Source: an uncultured Collinsella sp.
Lineage (GTDB): Bacteria; Actinomycetota; Coriobacteriia; Coriobacteriales; Coriobacteriaceae
Length of the DNA: 64,000 bases
Reading direction: 5' to 3'
NCBI GenBank assembly: GCA_900541235.1
Contig: UQIW01000008.1
Coordinates: forward strand, 24,171 to 88,170
In this document: positions 50,719 through 58,806 of the stretch, piece after piece
How the letters are laid out: each line of letters starts with the position of its first letter
Numbering within the stretch: the stretch's first letter is position 1
Translations under genes and position numbers: made by a program
Notes under the pieces: model-generated
The model's input: only the letters and a program-made list of their open reading frames with translations
The model's database searches: none
Told to the model about the DNA's origin: nothing

Positions 50719-50911
50719 GCATACCCTTTCCTTGTTCGGCCCCGAGTTTAGGCCGATTGACACGAACTCAACTACTATAGCCCCTTTACGACGCTGTTGT
50801 TCCTCGCATGTTGATGTTCGGCGCTTTGTAACGGACGGGCGGTATTTTCCGTATGAAAATGTGTGGGTACCGTATACTTAAGCGGTTACAACGACCCCTA
50901 TGGAGGAATGT

Positions 50912-51331
50912 ATGATTAAAGAGCTCTGCCACGACGAGGCTATCCTGTCCCAGCGTTGCGAGGTTGCGACCGTCGAGGACGAGTCGGTTGCTCAGGATCT
51001 GATCGATACCATCAAGTCGCTCGACGATGCCGGCTGCCTTGCCGCTAACCAGATTGGCGTCACCAAGAAGGTTTGCGTCTACCTGGACGATGCCGGCGAG
51101 CCCCACGTGCTCTACAACCCCCGTCTGGTGTTTGGCCTGGGCGCCAGCAAGATGGAGGAGAGCTGCCTGACGCACGAGGAGGTCACCAAGTCCACGCGCT
51201 ATATCAAGTGCAAGGTTGCCTTTGACCAGATCGTCGACGGCAAGATGAAGGAGTGCCGCCGCGACTACGCGGGCTTTGAGGCACAAATGGTCCAGCATAT
51301 GATCGACCACTGTCTAGGAAAGTTGGTCTAA
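50912..51331 (+). CDS. Peptide deformylase-like protein with altered active site
   Basis: This 139-residue protein has motif 1 GCLAANQIG (residues 41-49) and the metal cysteine in motif 2, ESCLT (Cys85), where deformylases have EGCLS. Motif 3 is QHMIDH, so the two metal histidines His129 and His133 are kept but the catalytic glutamate of HExxH is Met130. It is also short (deformylases are about 150-190). Similar HMIDH proteins are, from memory, annotated as deformylases in clostridia. Whether it deformylates is doubtful. The start follows GGAGGAATGT. A long cruciform begins at its stop codon. Confidence 0.85.
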   Translation: MIKELCHDEAILSQRCEVATVEDESVAQDLIDTIKSLDDAGCLAANQIGVTKKVCVYLDDAGEPHVLYNPRLVFGLGASKMEESCLTHEEVTKSTRYIKCKVAFDQIVDGKMKECRRDYAGFEAQMVQHMIDHCLGKLV

Positions 51332-51434
51332 GGGGATCAAAGCACCGCACCTTGCCGCTCAATCGTCGCTTGCGTACCGTTAGTACGCGGCGCTCCTCTT
51401 TCGTGGCAATCTGCGGCACTTTGACCCCTTAGAC
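51326..51434. repeat. Long imperfect cruciform at the end of the deformylase-like gene
   Basis: GTCTAAGGGGATCAAAG pairs with CTTTGACCCCTTAGAC (one bulge). Further inward TTGCC pairs with GGCAA, and the apex is a perfect GCGTAC-cgtta-GTACGC hairpin (51372-51388). The outer arm includes the TAA stop. Length and nested symmetry resemble a mobile palindromic unit more than a simple terminator. Confidence 0.85.
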
Positions 51435-51575
51435 GACCTGCGGGGTTAACTTGGTTGAGTTTATCCAGCTTGAATAGTCCGGGCGTGACATTGTTGTCAT
51501 GTCCGGGCTTTTGTGTTTAGCGCCTTTTTGTTTGGAGACAATGAAATTAGCAAGAACGTAAAGCTAGGAGGCGCT

Positions 51576-52541
51576 ATGTGCACGAGTATTCGATTTACCG
51601 ATAATTCTGGCCACATGTATCTAGGCCGCAACCTCGACTGGAGCTTTGACTACGGCCAACAGGTTCGCGTGATGCCGCGCGGGTTCCACATTCCGTATTC
51701 GTTTATCGACGACGCGACAGCGGCACACGCGGTGATCGGTATGTGCATCGATTACAAGAACTACCCTATGTTCTTCGATTGCGGCAACGATGCGGGCCTC
51801 GCCGTAGCGGGCCTCAATTTCCCGGGTTATGCCGAGTATGCCGAGGGGCCGGTTGATGGAAAGACCAATATCGCGGCCTATGAGTTTCCCCTGTGGGTGG
51901 CAGCGACGTTCTCGACGGTCGATGAGGTCGAGGCCGCGCTGCGCGACACGGTGATTGTTGCCAAATCTGCAGGAGAGGGACTGGGCGTGTCGCTGCTCCA
52001 TTGGATTATCGGCGACAGCCAGCGCAGCATCGTGGTCGAGATGATGGCTGACGGCCTGTATGTGTACGACGATCCGGTCGACACCCTTGCCAACCAGCCG
52101 ACCTTCCCGTGGCATATGGAAAACCTCCGCACCTATATCACCGCCACAAGCGATTTTCCGCAGACGGCGACATGGCGTGGCGCCGAGCTCAAGCCCTATG
52201 GCGCGGGTGCCGGCATGCGCGGTATTCCGGGTGACTGCTATTCGCCGAGCCGTTTTGTAAAGGCGGCGTACCTCAATGCCAATTATCCGCAAAAGGAGAG
52301 CGAGACCGAAAACGTCGTTCGCATGTTCCGCTCGCTCGAGGGCGTGGTGATGATCGAGGGAGCGTCCAGGATGGGCGATGGCAAGTTCGAGAAGACTATC
52401 TACACCGGATGCTTTAGCGCGCGCACGGGCAATTATTACTACGCGATGTATGGGGATCCGTCGATTCGCTACGTGAGCCTGATGGATGCCGAGGGCGCAA
52501 GCCCCGATAGGCTCGTGGTTCCCGAGCCGCGTCGTTCGTAG
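51576..52541 (+). CDS. bsh: Bile salt hydrolase / choloylglycine hydrolase family
   Basis: This 321-residue Ntn-hydrolase begins Met-Cys, exposing the N-terminal nucleophile Cys2. It has the expected Arg18 and Asp21 in GRNLD, Asn81 in LNFPGYAEY, the asparagine in QPTFPWHMENLRTY and the arginine in GDCYSPSRFVKAAY. Asn at position 81 favours bile salt hydrolase over penicillin V acylase, which usually has tyrosine there (family knowledge). The enzyme removes glycine or taurine from conjugated bile acids, a gut trait. No signal peptide, so intracellular. The start follows CTAGGAGGCGCT. Confidence 0.92.
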   Translation: MCTSIRFTDNSGHMYLGRNLDWSFDYGQQVRVMPRGFHIPYSFIDDATAAHAVIGMCIDYKNYPMFFDCGNDAGLAVAGLNFPGYAEYAEGPVDGKTNIAAYEFPLWVAATFSTVDEVEAALRDTVIVAKSAGEGLGVSLLHWIIGDSQRSIVVEMMADGLYVYDDPVDTLANQPTFPWHMENLRTYITATSDFPQTATWRGAELKPYGAGAGMRGIPGDCYSPSRFVKAAYLNANYPQKESETENVVRMFRSLEGVVMIEGASRMGDGKFEKTIYTGCFSARTGNYYYAMYGDPSIRYVSLMDAEGASPDRLVVPEPRRS

Positions 52542-52564
52542 CCGTTAGCTTTACTGCAATGCAA

Positions 52565-52600
52565 AGCGGCCCTGCGTCTCTCGTGAGGTGCAGGGCCGCT
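52565..52600. terminator. Hairpin between convergent bsh and kup
   Basis: AGCGGCCCTGC pairs with GCAGGGCCGCT around a 14-base loop. No strong T-run follows on the plus strand, so efficiency is uncertain. Confidence 0.7.
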
Positions 52601-52620
52601 GTCGTTGATTTATGACGTCG

Positions 52621-54852
52621 CTAGAAGTTGGCGTCGTTGAGCTGGGTGCTCTCGAGTCCGTCGAGTTGCTGTTGCTCGGGCGTATCGGCGACGCTCTCGA
52701 GCAGCTCGGTGGGATCGACGTTCATGCTCTTGCCGGCCTCGTTGCCGTTGACCAGGTCGTCCGAGAAGATGTCGACTTCCATTTCCTCGGCCTCTTCAAT
52801 CTGAACCTCGAGCGGCACCTGGGTGCGCACGAGCTTAACGGCCGGGCGCATGCGGGCAAACAACGGCACGTACTCGATGATGATGGCAGAGTTCTCGAGA
52901 CCGTACCAGCGCGCCGGGCTTCCGCAGGCGCGGCGGACGGCGTACTTGATGGCCATCACACGGTGGTCGTTGCGGTTGATGTCCGTTTCGGGGGCAAGCA
53001 TCTTGCGCAGCATGCAAAAACGGAAGTCGCCCACGTTGCCGCGTGTCTCGTAGATAGAGTAGGTGTGATGCTGCGGCGGCAACTCACCCGATGCCATCAG
53101 GTCGCCGACGATCTGGCGCAGGTAGGCGTTGATGCGCTGGTTGACCTTAAAGCCCAGGTCCAAGCGCACGCGGAACAGGAAGTCTGTGCCAAAGGTCTCA
53201 ACGGAATACTCATGCGTATAGGGCTCGTCGGTAACGTGCACGTTGATGAACCAATATGCCTTGGCGCGCTTGGGGTGCTTGTCCAGGATGGAATAAAGCA
53301 CGTCGCGGTCGAGCGTGAGCGGGTCGGGGCTGTTGGTGAGAAATACCAGATTGTCGGCGAGCACGGGATAGGTCTCGTCGTTGCGCAGGCGGTTGAGCTG
53401 ATCGATGTACTTGGAGACGGGCAGCAGAATCGTTTGCGTGCGCTCGATGGCGGTGCCGCGGCGCCACACATACATAAGGCCGAACAGCAGCGCGGCCAGG
53501 AAGATCATGACGTAGCCGCCGTCAAAGAACATAGTGAGGCACGAAGCGAAGAAGCACAGCTCAATGGCACCAAAGAGCAGGGCGAAGACGCAGGCACCCA
53601 GCTTGTGCTTGAGGATGCCGGCGATATAGCTCGTCAGCAGTGTGGTGGTCATGAGCATGGTCACGGTGATGGCGAGGCCATAGGCGCTTTCCATGCGCTC
53701 AGAGTTTTGGAATAGCAGCACGATGAAGATGCAGCCGACCCACATGATGTTGTTGACGAGCGGAATATAGAGCTGGCCCTTGGTGTCGCTGGGGTAGTGG
53801 ATGCGCAGGTGCGGCATAAGGTTGAGGCGCGTTGCCTCGGATACCAGCGAGAACGAGCCGGTGATGAGCGCCTGCGAGGCGATGATGGCCGCCACGGCCG
53901 AAAGCACGATGGCAAAGGGGCGCAGGGGCTCGGGGAGCATCATATAGAACGGGTTGACGATATCCATTGCGAGCATCTGGGGGTTGGAGTTATTGGCGAG
54001 CAGCCAAGCGCCTTGACCCAGATAGTTGAGGATGAGGGCCGCTTTAACAAACGGCCAGGATGCATAGATGTTTGCCTTGCCCACGTGGCCCATGTCCGAG
54101 TAGAGCGCCTCGGCACCGGTTGTCGACAGAAAGACAAAGCCGAGCACCATGATGTCCGAGTGGTTGATGGGCGAGAACAGGAACATGATGCCGCGGATGG
54201 GGTTGAGCGCGCGCAGGATGGACGGGTTGCCGAGCATGTTGAACAGACCGGCGCCAGCCAAGAACAGGAACCACAGCGTCATGAGCGGGCCGAACAGCTT
54301 GCCGATCGACGAGGTACCGGCGCGTTGCATGGCAAACAGGCCGCAGATAATGATGATGGTGATGATGATTACATTGGTCTGGCCGTCGCCCAGCAGCGCG
54401 TGGCCCCACTCGATGGTACGCAGGCCCTCGATGGCTGTGGTGACCGTGACCGCGGGGGTGAGGATGCCGTCGGCGAGCAGCGCCGCGCCGCCGATCATGG
54501 CAGGTAGGATCAGCCATGGTGCTACTTTTCGCACCAGGCTAAACAGGGCGAAGATGCCGCCTTCGTTGTGGTTATCGGCCTTCATGGCGATTACCACGTA
54601 CTTGACCGTGGTCACGAGCGTCATGGTCCAGATGACGAGCGAAAGCGCGCCCAGAATCATGTCCTCGCTGACGGTGCCGATGCCGCCGTTGTTGGCGACG
54701 ATTGATTTCATGGTGTACATGGGGCTCGTGCCGATGTCACCATAGACGACGCCGAGCGTTACGAGCAGCATGCCAGCGGAGAGGGGAATGGCTCCGTGCC
54801 CGCCTTGACCATGCTGGTCTTGGGGGCTTGCCTCCAGTTTGTTGTGTGCCAC
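52621..54852 (-). CDS. kup: KUP/HAK family potassium uptake protein
   Basis: Kup is a K+/H+ symporter. The 743-residue protein has the opening LVTLGVVYGDIGTSPMYT, the KYVVIAMKADNHNEGGIFAL loop, about twelve membrane helices up to residue 470 and a long cytoplasmic domain (ERTQTILLPVSKYIDQLNRL onward). It is about 120 residues longer than E. coli Kup. Start: the GTG at 54852 has AAGGGAG five bases upstream, whereas the ATG at 54870 has none and would place that ribosome binding site inside the gene, so GTG is chosen. An IR operator-like site lies just upstream. Confidence 0.93.
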   Translation of the reverse strand: MAHNKLEASPQDQHGQGGHGAIPLSAGMLLVTLGVVYGDIGTSPMYTMKSIVANNGGIGTVSEDMILGALSLVIWTMTLVTTVKYVVIAMKADNHNEGGIFALFSLVRKVAPWLILPAMIGGAALLADGILTPAVTVTTAIEGLRTIEWGHALLGDGQTNVIIITIIIICGLFAMQRAGTSSIGKLFGPLMTLWFLFLAGAGLFNMLGNPSILRALNPIRGIMFLFSPINHSDIMVLGFVFLSTTGAEALYSDMGHVGKANIYASWPFVKAALILNYLGQGAWLLANNSNPQMLAMDIVNPFYMMLPEPLRPFAIVLSAVAAIIASQALITGSFSLVSEATRLNLMPHLRIHYPSDTKGQLYIPLVNNIMWVGCIFIVLLFQNSERMESAYGLAITVTMLMTTTLLTSYIAGILKHKLGACVFALLFGAIELCFFASCLTMFFDGGYVMIFLAALLFGLMYVWRRGTAIERTQTILLPVSKYIDQLNRLRNDETYPVLADNLVFLTNSPDPLTLDRDVLYSILDKHPKRAKAYWFINVHVTDEPYTHEYSVETFGTDFLFRVRLDLGFKVNQRINAYLRQIVGDLMASGELPPQHHTYSIYETRGNVGDFRFCMLRKMLAPETDINRNDHRVMAIKYAVRRACGSPARWYGLENSAIIIEYVPLFARMRPAVKLVRTQVPLEVQIEEAEEMEVDIFSDDLVNGNEAGKSMNVDPTELLESVADTPEQQQLDGLESTQLNDANF

Positions 54853-54874
54853 GTGGACTCCCTTGGACATCTGG

Positions 54875-54895
54875 TTATCTGTCTAGGACAGATAA
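54875..54895 (-). promoter_or_regulatory. Palindromic site in the kup leader
   Basis: TTATCTGTC-tag-GACAGATAA is a perfect 9-bp-arm palindrome 23 bases upstream of the kup start. A second one, AATAATCC-N8-GGATTATT, lies at 54953-54976. Either could be a repressor site or leader hairpin. The region is AT-rich with TATATATA at 54911. Confidence 0.55.
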
Positions 54896-55009
54896 TCTTT
54901 ATGCCGTCTTTATATATACAAGAGCAGTTTGGCACATCGGGTTATTTTAGACAATAATCCTCAGCTGGGGATTATTTATCTACGCAGGTAGCATTCAAAG
55001 CAGGGGCTT

Positions 55010-55921
55010 TTAAGCACGCACTGTCTGGGCGATGCCAGCCTTGGCGTTTGCGCGTTTGCCGGCGAGTTCGCAAAAAATCGCGCCGCCGATGATAAGTGCG
55101 GCGCCCGTCAGGCGGATCGGTGTTATGGCTTCGCCTAAAAGGACGGCCGAGAACACGACCGCCGAAAGCGGCTCGAGGTAGCCGACGACCGCGACGGTCT
55201 GAACGGGCAGCTTGGCGACAGCACTAAAATAGAGCAGGCAACCGATGCCGGTGTTGACGACGCCGAGCATGATGACGGCGCGCCAATCAATACTGGCGGC
55301 GACACCGGCGGACAGGAATGAGGGAGCGCCCTGCGTGATGAGCGTGAGGACCAGCGCGGTCGCAAAGGCGGCGCTCACCTGGAGCGTGGAGTTCTCGAGG
55401 CCTTCGATGTGTGGCGCACCCTTGCTAGCGATGACCATCAGCGCATAGCAAAATGCCGAGGCGATACCGCAGACGATACCCGCAATGGGCATATTGCCGC
55501 CTAGACCTTGCGCTGCAATGAGAAAAGCACCACAAGCAACGGCGACAAAGCCGGCGATTTTGCCGCCGGTCAGCTTTTCGCCAAAGATGAGCGGGGAGAG
55601 CGCCATGACAATGATGGGGCCGCAGTAGTACAGCAGCGAGGATACGCCGACGCCGATCGTCTGGTAGGCGCGGAACAGAAAAATCCAGCTGGCGCCTAGC
55701 GCGGCTCCCGAGAGGAGGAGGGCTGCGGCTTCGCGGGGGCGAGATGGCGCCTGCAACTTATGGCGTTGGGTGACGGCGAGAATGGTGACAAGCGAGAGTG
55801 CGCCCAAAAACGTGCGTAGTAGCACGATATCCGAGCTCGGCAGCGCGATGGCAGCGGCGATGATGCCGTTGGAGCCAAACAATAGCAATGCTGCTAAGTA
55901 CGTAAACAACCCGTTGTTCAT
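55010..55921 (-). CDS. DMT/EamA family transporter
   Basis: This 303-residue protein has ten helices in two EamA repeats (YLAALLLFGSNGIIAAAIAL, LRTFLGALSLVTILA; second half SAFCYALMVIASKGAP). The GASWIFLFRAYQTIGVGVSSLLYY motif and the PLSAVVFSAVLLGE ending are typical of RhaT/EamA exporters. The substrate is unknown. It is divergent from a LysR gene across a palindromic T-N11-A site, the same arrangement as at 23392/24453. The start follows AGAGGGGATG. Confidence 0.9.
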   Translation of the reverse strand: MNNGLFTYLAALLLFGSNGIIAAAIALPSSDIVLLRTFLGALSLVTILAVTQRHKLQAPSRPREAAALLLSGAALGASWIFLFRAYQTIGVGVSSLLYYCGPIIVMALSPLIFGEKLTGGKIAGFVAVACGAFLIAAQGLGGNMPIAGIVCGIASAFCYALMVIASKGAPHIEGLENSTLQVSAAFATALVLTLITQGAPSFLSAGVAASIDWRAVIMLGVVNTGIGCLLYFSAVAKLPVQTVAVVGYLEPLSAVVFSAVLLGEAITPIRLTGAALIIGGAIFCELAGKRANAKAGIAQTVRA

Positions 55922-55951
55922 GCGCTGACATCCCCTCTATATCTGAGCATC

Positions 55952-55966
55952 TTCACTATGGGTGAA
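55952..55966. promoter_or_regulatory. Candidate LysR operator in the divergent DMT/lysR region
   Basis: TTCAC-N5-GTGAA, a perfect inverted repeat with T-N11-A geometry, lies 30 bases from the DMT start. A TATAAT at 55989-55994 could be the lysR -10. Confidence 0.6.
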
Positions 55967-56039
55967 CTGGTTTTAGAAGAAAAGCGAATATAATGCATAG
56001 ATAACATGACAAAAACTCATGCAAAGGTGGAGGGGCGCC

Positions 56040-56897
56040 GTGGAAACGAATATTCAAAAGATGCAGGCGCTGCTGGAGACGGTGCGCGCCGGAAGCTTTA
56101 CGCGTGCTGCCGAGCGCCTGAGCTATTCGCAGTCGGGCGTGAGCCGCATGGTGGCCGATCTTGAGGCCGATTGGGGCTTTAAGGTGCTCGACCGCAGTCG
56201 CGAGGGCGTAGTGCTTTCTGCCGACGGGCGGCAGGTCATGCCGGCTATCGAGGCGCTCTGCGAGGAATTCACTCGCTTGCAGCGACGGGTGGATGAGATG
56301 CGCGGGCTCATGCGCGGCAAAATCTGCATCGGTACGTTTTCGAGCGTGGCGACCCACGTGCTGCCGCCGGTGATTGCGCGCTTTCGTGCCGATCATCCGG
56401 ACGTCGATTATGAGTTGCTGATGGGTGATTACTCAGAGATTGAACAATGGGTGGCAGAGGGCCGCTGCGATCTGGGCTTTATCCCGTATGAGCCTCGAGA
56501 AAATGGCATGACATCGCGGTCTTTGGTGCGCGACGAGTTGATGGCGGTAGTGCCGGCAGACTCTTTGCTTGCCACGGCGGAGGTCGTCTCTCTTGCCGAT
56601 TTAGCCAACGAGCAGTTTATTCTGCTAGAACGCGGCACCGATGATGAGATTACGCCGCTGTTCCGTCGGGCGGGGCTGACGGTGTGCTCCAAGCTGTCGA
56701 CTTGGGATGACTATGCGATTATGGCTATGGTCGAGGACGGCCTGGGCGTGAGCATTCTTCCCGCGCTCATCTTGCGCCGTTGTCAGTTCGATGTTGCCGT
56801 GCGCCCACTCGAGGGGCATCCCCATCGCCAAATCAACGCCATATATCGAACGGCCGATGTTTCGCTTGCCGCCGCCCGTTTCCTCGAATACCTCTAA
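56040..56897 (+). CDS. LysR family transcriptional regulator
   Basis: This 285-residue regulator has helix-turn-helix AGSFTRAAERLSYSQSGVSRMVADLE and an effector domain from about 90 (KICIGTFSSVATHVLPPVIA). LGFIPYEPRENGMTSRSLVR and DDYAIMAMVEDGLGVSILPAL follow. The latter segment closely parallels TDDYTIMAMVEEGLGVSML in the LysR at 24453, so the two pairs (LysR with divergent DMT exporter) probably arose from one duplicated unit. Start is GTG after GGAGGGGCGCC. Confidence 0.92.
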   Translation: METNIQKMQALLETVRAGSFTRAAERLSYSQSGVSRMVADLEADWGFKVLDRSREGVVLSADGRQVMPAIEALCEEFTRLQRRVDEMRGLMRGKICIGTFSSVATHVLPPVIARFRADHPDVDYELLMGDYSEIEQWVAEGRCDLGFIPYEPRENGMTSRSLVRDELMAVVPADSLLATAEVVSLADLANEQFILLERGTDDEITPLFRRAGLTVCSKLSTWDDYAIMAMVEDGLGVSILPALILRRCQFDVAVRPLEGHPHRQINAIYRTADVSLAAARFLEYL

Positions 56898-56957
56898 ACG
56901 TGTACACGTCATTGTCCGTTTTGGGCAAATCTCGGAGTTCGGTACGTTTTCTTATGA

Positions 56958-57041
56958 AATTGAACTTTCGAATGAGGCGCGGCGCTATACTGCTTGCTAA
57001 ATTGAACCCCGGTTCAATTCGTGTTCTATAAATTGAACTTT
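56958..57041 (+). promoter_or_regulatory. Operator cluster and promoter of the XRE-aminotransferase gene
   Basis: A perfect palindrome AATTGAACC-CC-GGTTCAATT (57000-57019) is flanked by two direct half-sites AAATTGAACTTT (56958-56969 and 57030-57041), about 36 bp apart on each side. A TATACT -10 candidate (56986-56991) lies between the first half-site and the palindrome. Three related sites around one promoter suggest cooperative autoregulation by the helix-turn-helix domain encoded downstream. Confidence 0.75.
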
Positions 57042-57059
57042 GCCAGCAAGGAGGTTCCT

Positions 57060-58580
57060 GTGGCCCAAGAGACGTTTAGCGATCGCCTGCGACAGGCTAT
57101 GTCCGATCGCGACGTTCGCCAGTCGGACGTGATCCGCGCATCGGAGATGCTCGGCAAAAAACTCGGCAAGAGTCAGATGAGCCAATATGTGAGCGGCAAG
57201 ACGATTCCGCGGCGCGATGTGGCAGAGCTGCTCGCCCGCATTTTGGAGGTCGATGTTACCTGGCTGCTTGCCGGTGACGCCGATCAAGGTGAGACCCCTC
57301 CGTCCCGTAAAGTTGCCAAGCCAGAACCCAGTCCCACGGCTCAAATCACAAGGAGCACCACCATGCGTACTTTTTCTAAATCCACCAAGCTCGAGAACGT
57401 TCTATATGACGTGCGTGGCCCCGTCGTCGACGAGGCCGCCCGCATGGAGGACGAGGGCGAGCGCATCCTCAAGCTCAACATCGGTAATCCGGCACCCTTT
57501 GGTTTCCGCACGCCCGATGAGGTCATTAAGGACATGCGCCAGCAGCTGCCCGACTGCGAAGGCTATTCCAACTCGCGCGGCCTGTTCTCCGCGCGCAAGG
57601 CGATTATGCAGTACTCGCAGATCAAGGGCCTGCCCAACGTTCAGATGGAGCATATCTACACGGGCAACGGCGTGTCCGAGCTCATTCAGCTTTCGATGAA
57701 CGCGCTGCTCGACAACGGCGACGAGATTCTGATCCCCAGCCCCGACTACCCGCTGTGGACGGCGTGCGCGACCCTTGCCGGCGGCCATCCCGTGCACTAT
57801 CTGTGCGACGAGCAGGCCGATTGGTATCCCGACCTGCAGGATATGGAGTCTAAGATCACGAGCGCGACCAAGGCCCTCGTCATCATCAACCCCAACAATC
57901 CCACGGGCTCTGTCTATCCGCGCGAGGTGCTCGAGGGCATTGTCGAGATTGCGCGCAGGCACCAGCTCATGATTTTTGCCGACGAGATTTACGACCGCCT
58001 GTGCATGGACGGCTACGAGCACGTCTCCATTGCATCGCTCGCCCCCGACCTGCCCTGCATTACGTTTAGCGGCCTGTCCAAGTCGCATATGATTGCGGGC
58101 TATCGTATTGGCTGGATGGTGCTTTCGGGCAACCAGCGCTGCATGAGCGACTTTATCATGGGCGTCAACATGCTTTCCAACATGCGCCTGTGCTCCAACG
58201 TGCCGGCTCAGTCGATCGTTCAGACGGCACTCGGTGGCCATCAGTCGGTCAACGACTACATCCGTCCCGGCGGCCGTGTCTACGAGCAGCGAAACTTTGT
58301 GTATGAGGCACTCAACAAGATTGACGGCATCTCGGTGGTTAAGCCGCGTGCGGCGTTCTACATCTTCCCCAAGATGGATGTTAAAAAGTTCAACATCACC
58401 GATGACGAACAGTTCGCCCTTGACCTGCTGCACGAGAAGAAGATCCTGATTACGCGCGGCGGCGGCTTTAACTGGGCTGAGCCCGACCACTTCCGTATCG
58501 TGTACCTGCCGCGCATGGAAGTGCTCAAAGAGTCGCTCGAAGACCTCGCCGATTTCTTTGACCATTACCGCCAGGCGTAA
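57060..58580 (+). CDS. XRE helix-turn-helix domain fused to AlaA-type aminotransferase
   Basis: The 506-residue fusion starts at GTG after AAGGAGGTTCCT. Residues 1-75 are an XRE DNA-binding domain (FSDRLRQAMSDRDVRQSDVI, KSQMSQYVSGKTIP, LARILEVDVTWLLAG); 76-101 form a proline-rich linker. From 102 it is a class I PLP aminotransferase like AlaA/AlaT, with LKLNIGNPAPFGF, INPNNPTGSVY, FADEIYDRL, the PLP lysine in SGLSKSHMIAGYRIGW (Lys341) and LITRGGGFN. It probably makes alanine or another amino acid. An internal ATG at 57363 has AAGGAG upstream, so a separate aminotransferase could also be made. Operator half-sites lie at its promoter. Confidence 0.92.
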   Translation: MAQETFSDRLRQAMSDRDVRQSDVIRASEMLGKKLGKSQMSQYVSGKTIPRRDVAELLARILEVDVTWLLAGDADQGETPPSRKVAKPEPSPTAQITRSTTMRTFSKSTKLENVLYDVRGPVVDEAARMEDEGERILKLNIGNPAPFGFRTPDEVIKDMRQQLPDCEGYSNSRGLFSARKAIMQYSQIKGLPNVQMEHIYTGNGVSELIQLSMNALLDNGDEILIPSPDYPLWTACATLAGGHPVHYLCDEQADWYPDLQDMESKITSATKALVIINPNNPTGSVYPREVLEGIVEIARRHQLMIFADEIYDRLCMDGYEHVSIASLAPDLPCITFSGLSKSHMIAGYRIGWMVLSGNQRCMSDFIMGVNMLSNMRLCSNVPAQSIVQTALGGHQSVNDYIRPGGRVYEQRNFVYEALNKIDGISVVKPRAAFYIFPKMDVKKFNITDDEQFALDLLHEKKILITRGGGFNWAEPDHFRIVYLPRMEVLKESLEDLADFFDHYRQA

Positions 58581-58601
58581 CGGCAAAGGTAGCCTGTAAT
58601 G

Positions 58602-58639
58602 AAACGGTCGGCCCGCAACGGATGCGGGCCGACCGTTTT
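58602..58639 (+). terminator. Intrinsic terminator
   Basis: AAACGGTCGGCCCGC pairs with GCGGGCCGACCGTTT and is followed by TCTG. Very stable stem ending the fusion gene transcript. Confidence 0.92.
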
Positions 58640-58708
58640 CTGTCTAAGCCCGTGCTGTTAGCGCTTGTCTCGTTGAGCGGGCGAGGTTCGCGTGTGAGCG
58701 GTAAGTTC

Positions 58709-58725
58709 TATTCCAAAATGGAATA
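58709..58725 (+). promoter_or_regulatory. Palindromic operator upstream of the amidohydrolase/PTS operon
   Basis: TATTCCA-AAA-TGGAATA is a perfect 17-bp palindrome 81 bases upstream of the first gene of the operon. Short TTCCA/TGGAA palindromes are typical of RpiR/GntR-like repressors of sugar operons (inference). No regulator gene is adjacent within the window. Confidence 0.65.
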
Positions 58726-58806
58726 CAGTGGGCTTAAGCTGGAATTGATGTCCGGGTACCTGCTTTTCTAGAATGTTTTCAACAAGATGAAAGGCGGTTT
58801 CAACCA

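Noticed and set aside
50719..50911. Purine riboswitch upstream of the NCS2 permease
   Set aside because: The conserved three-way-junction sequences are absent on both strands.
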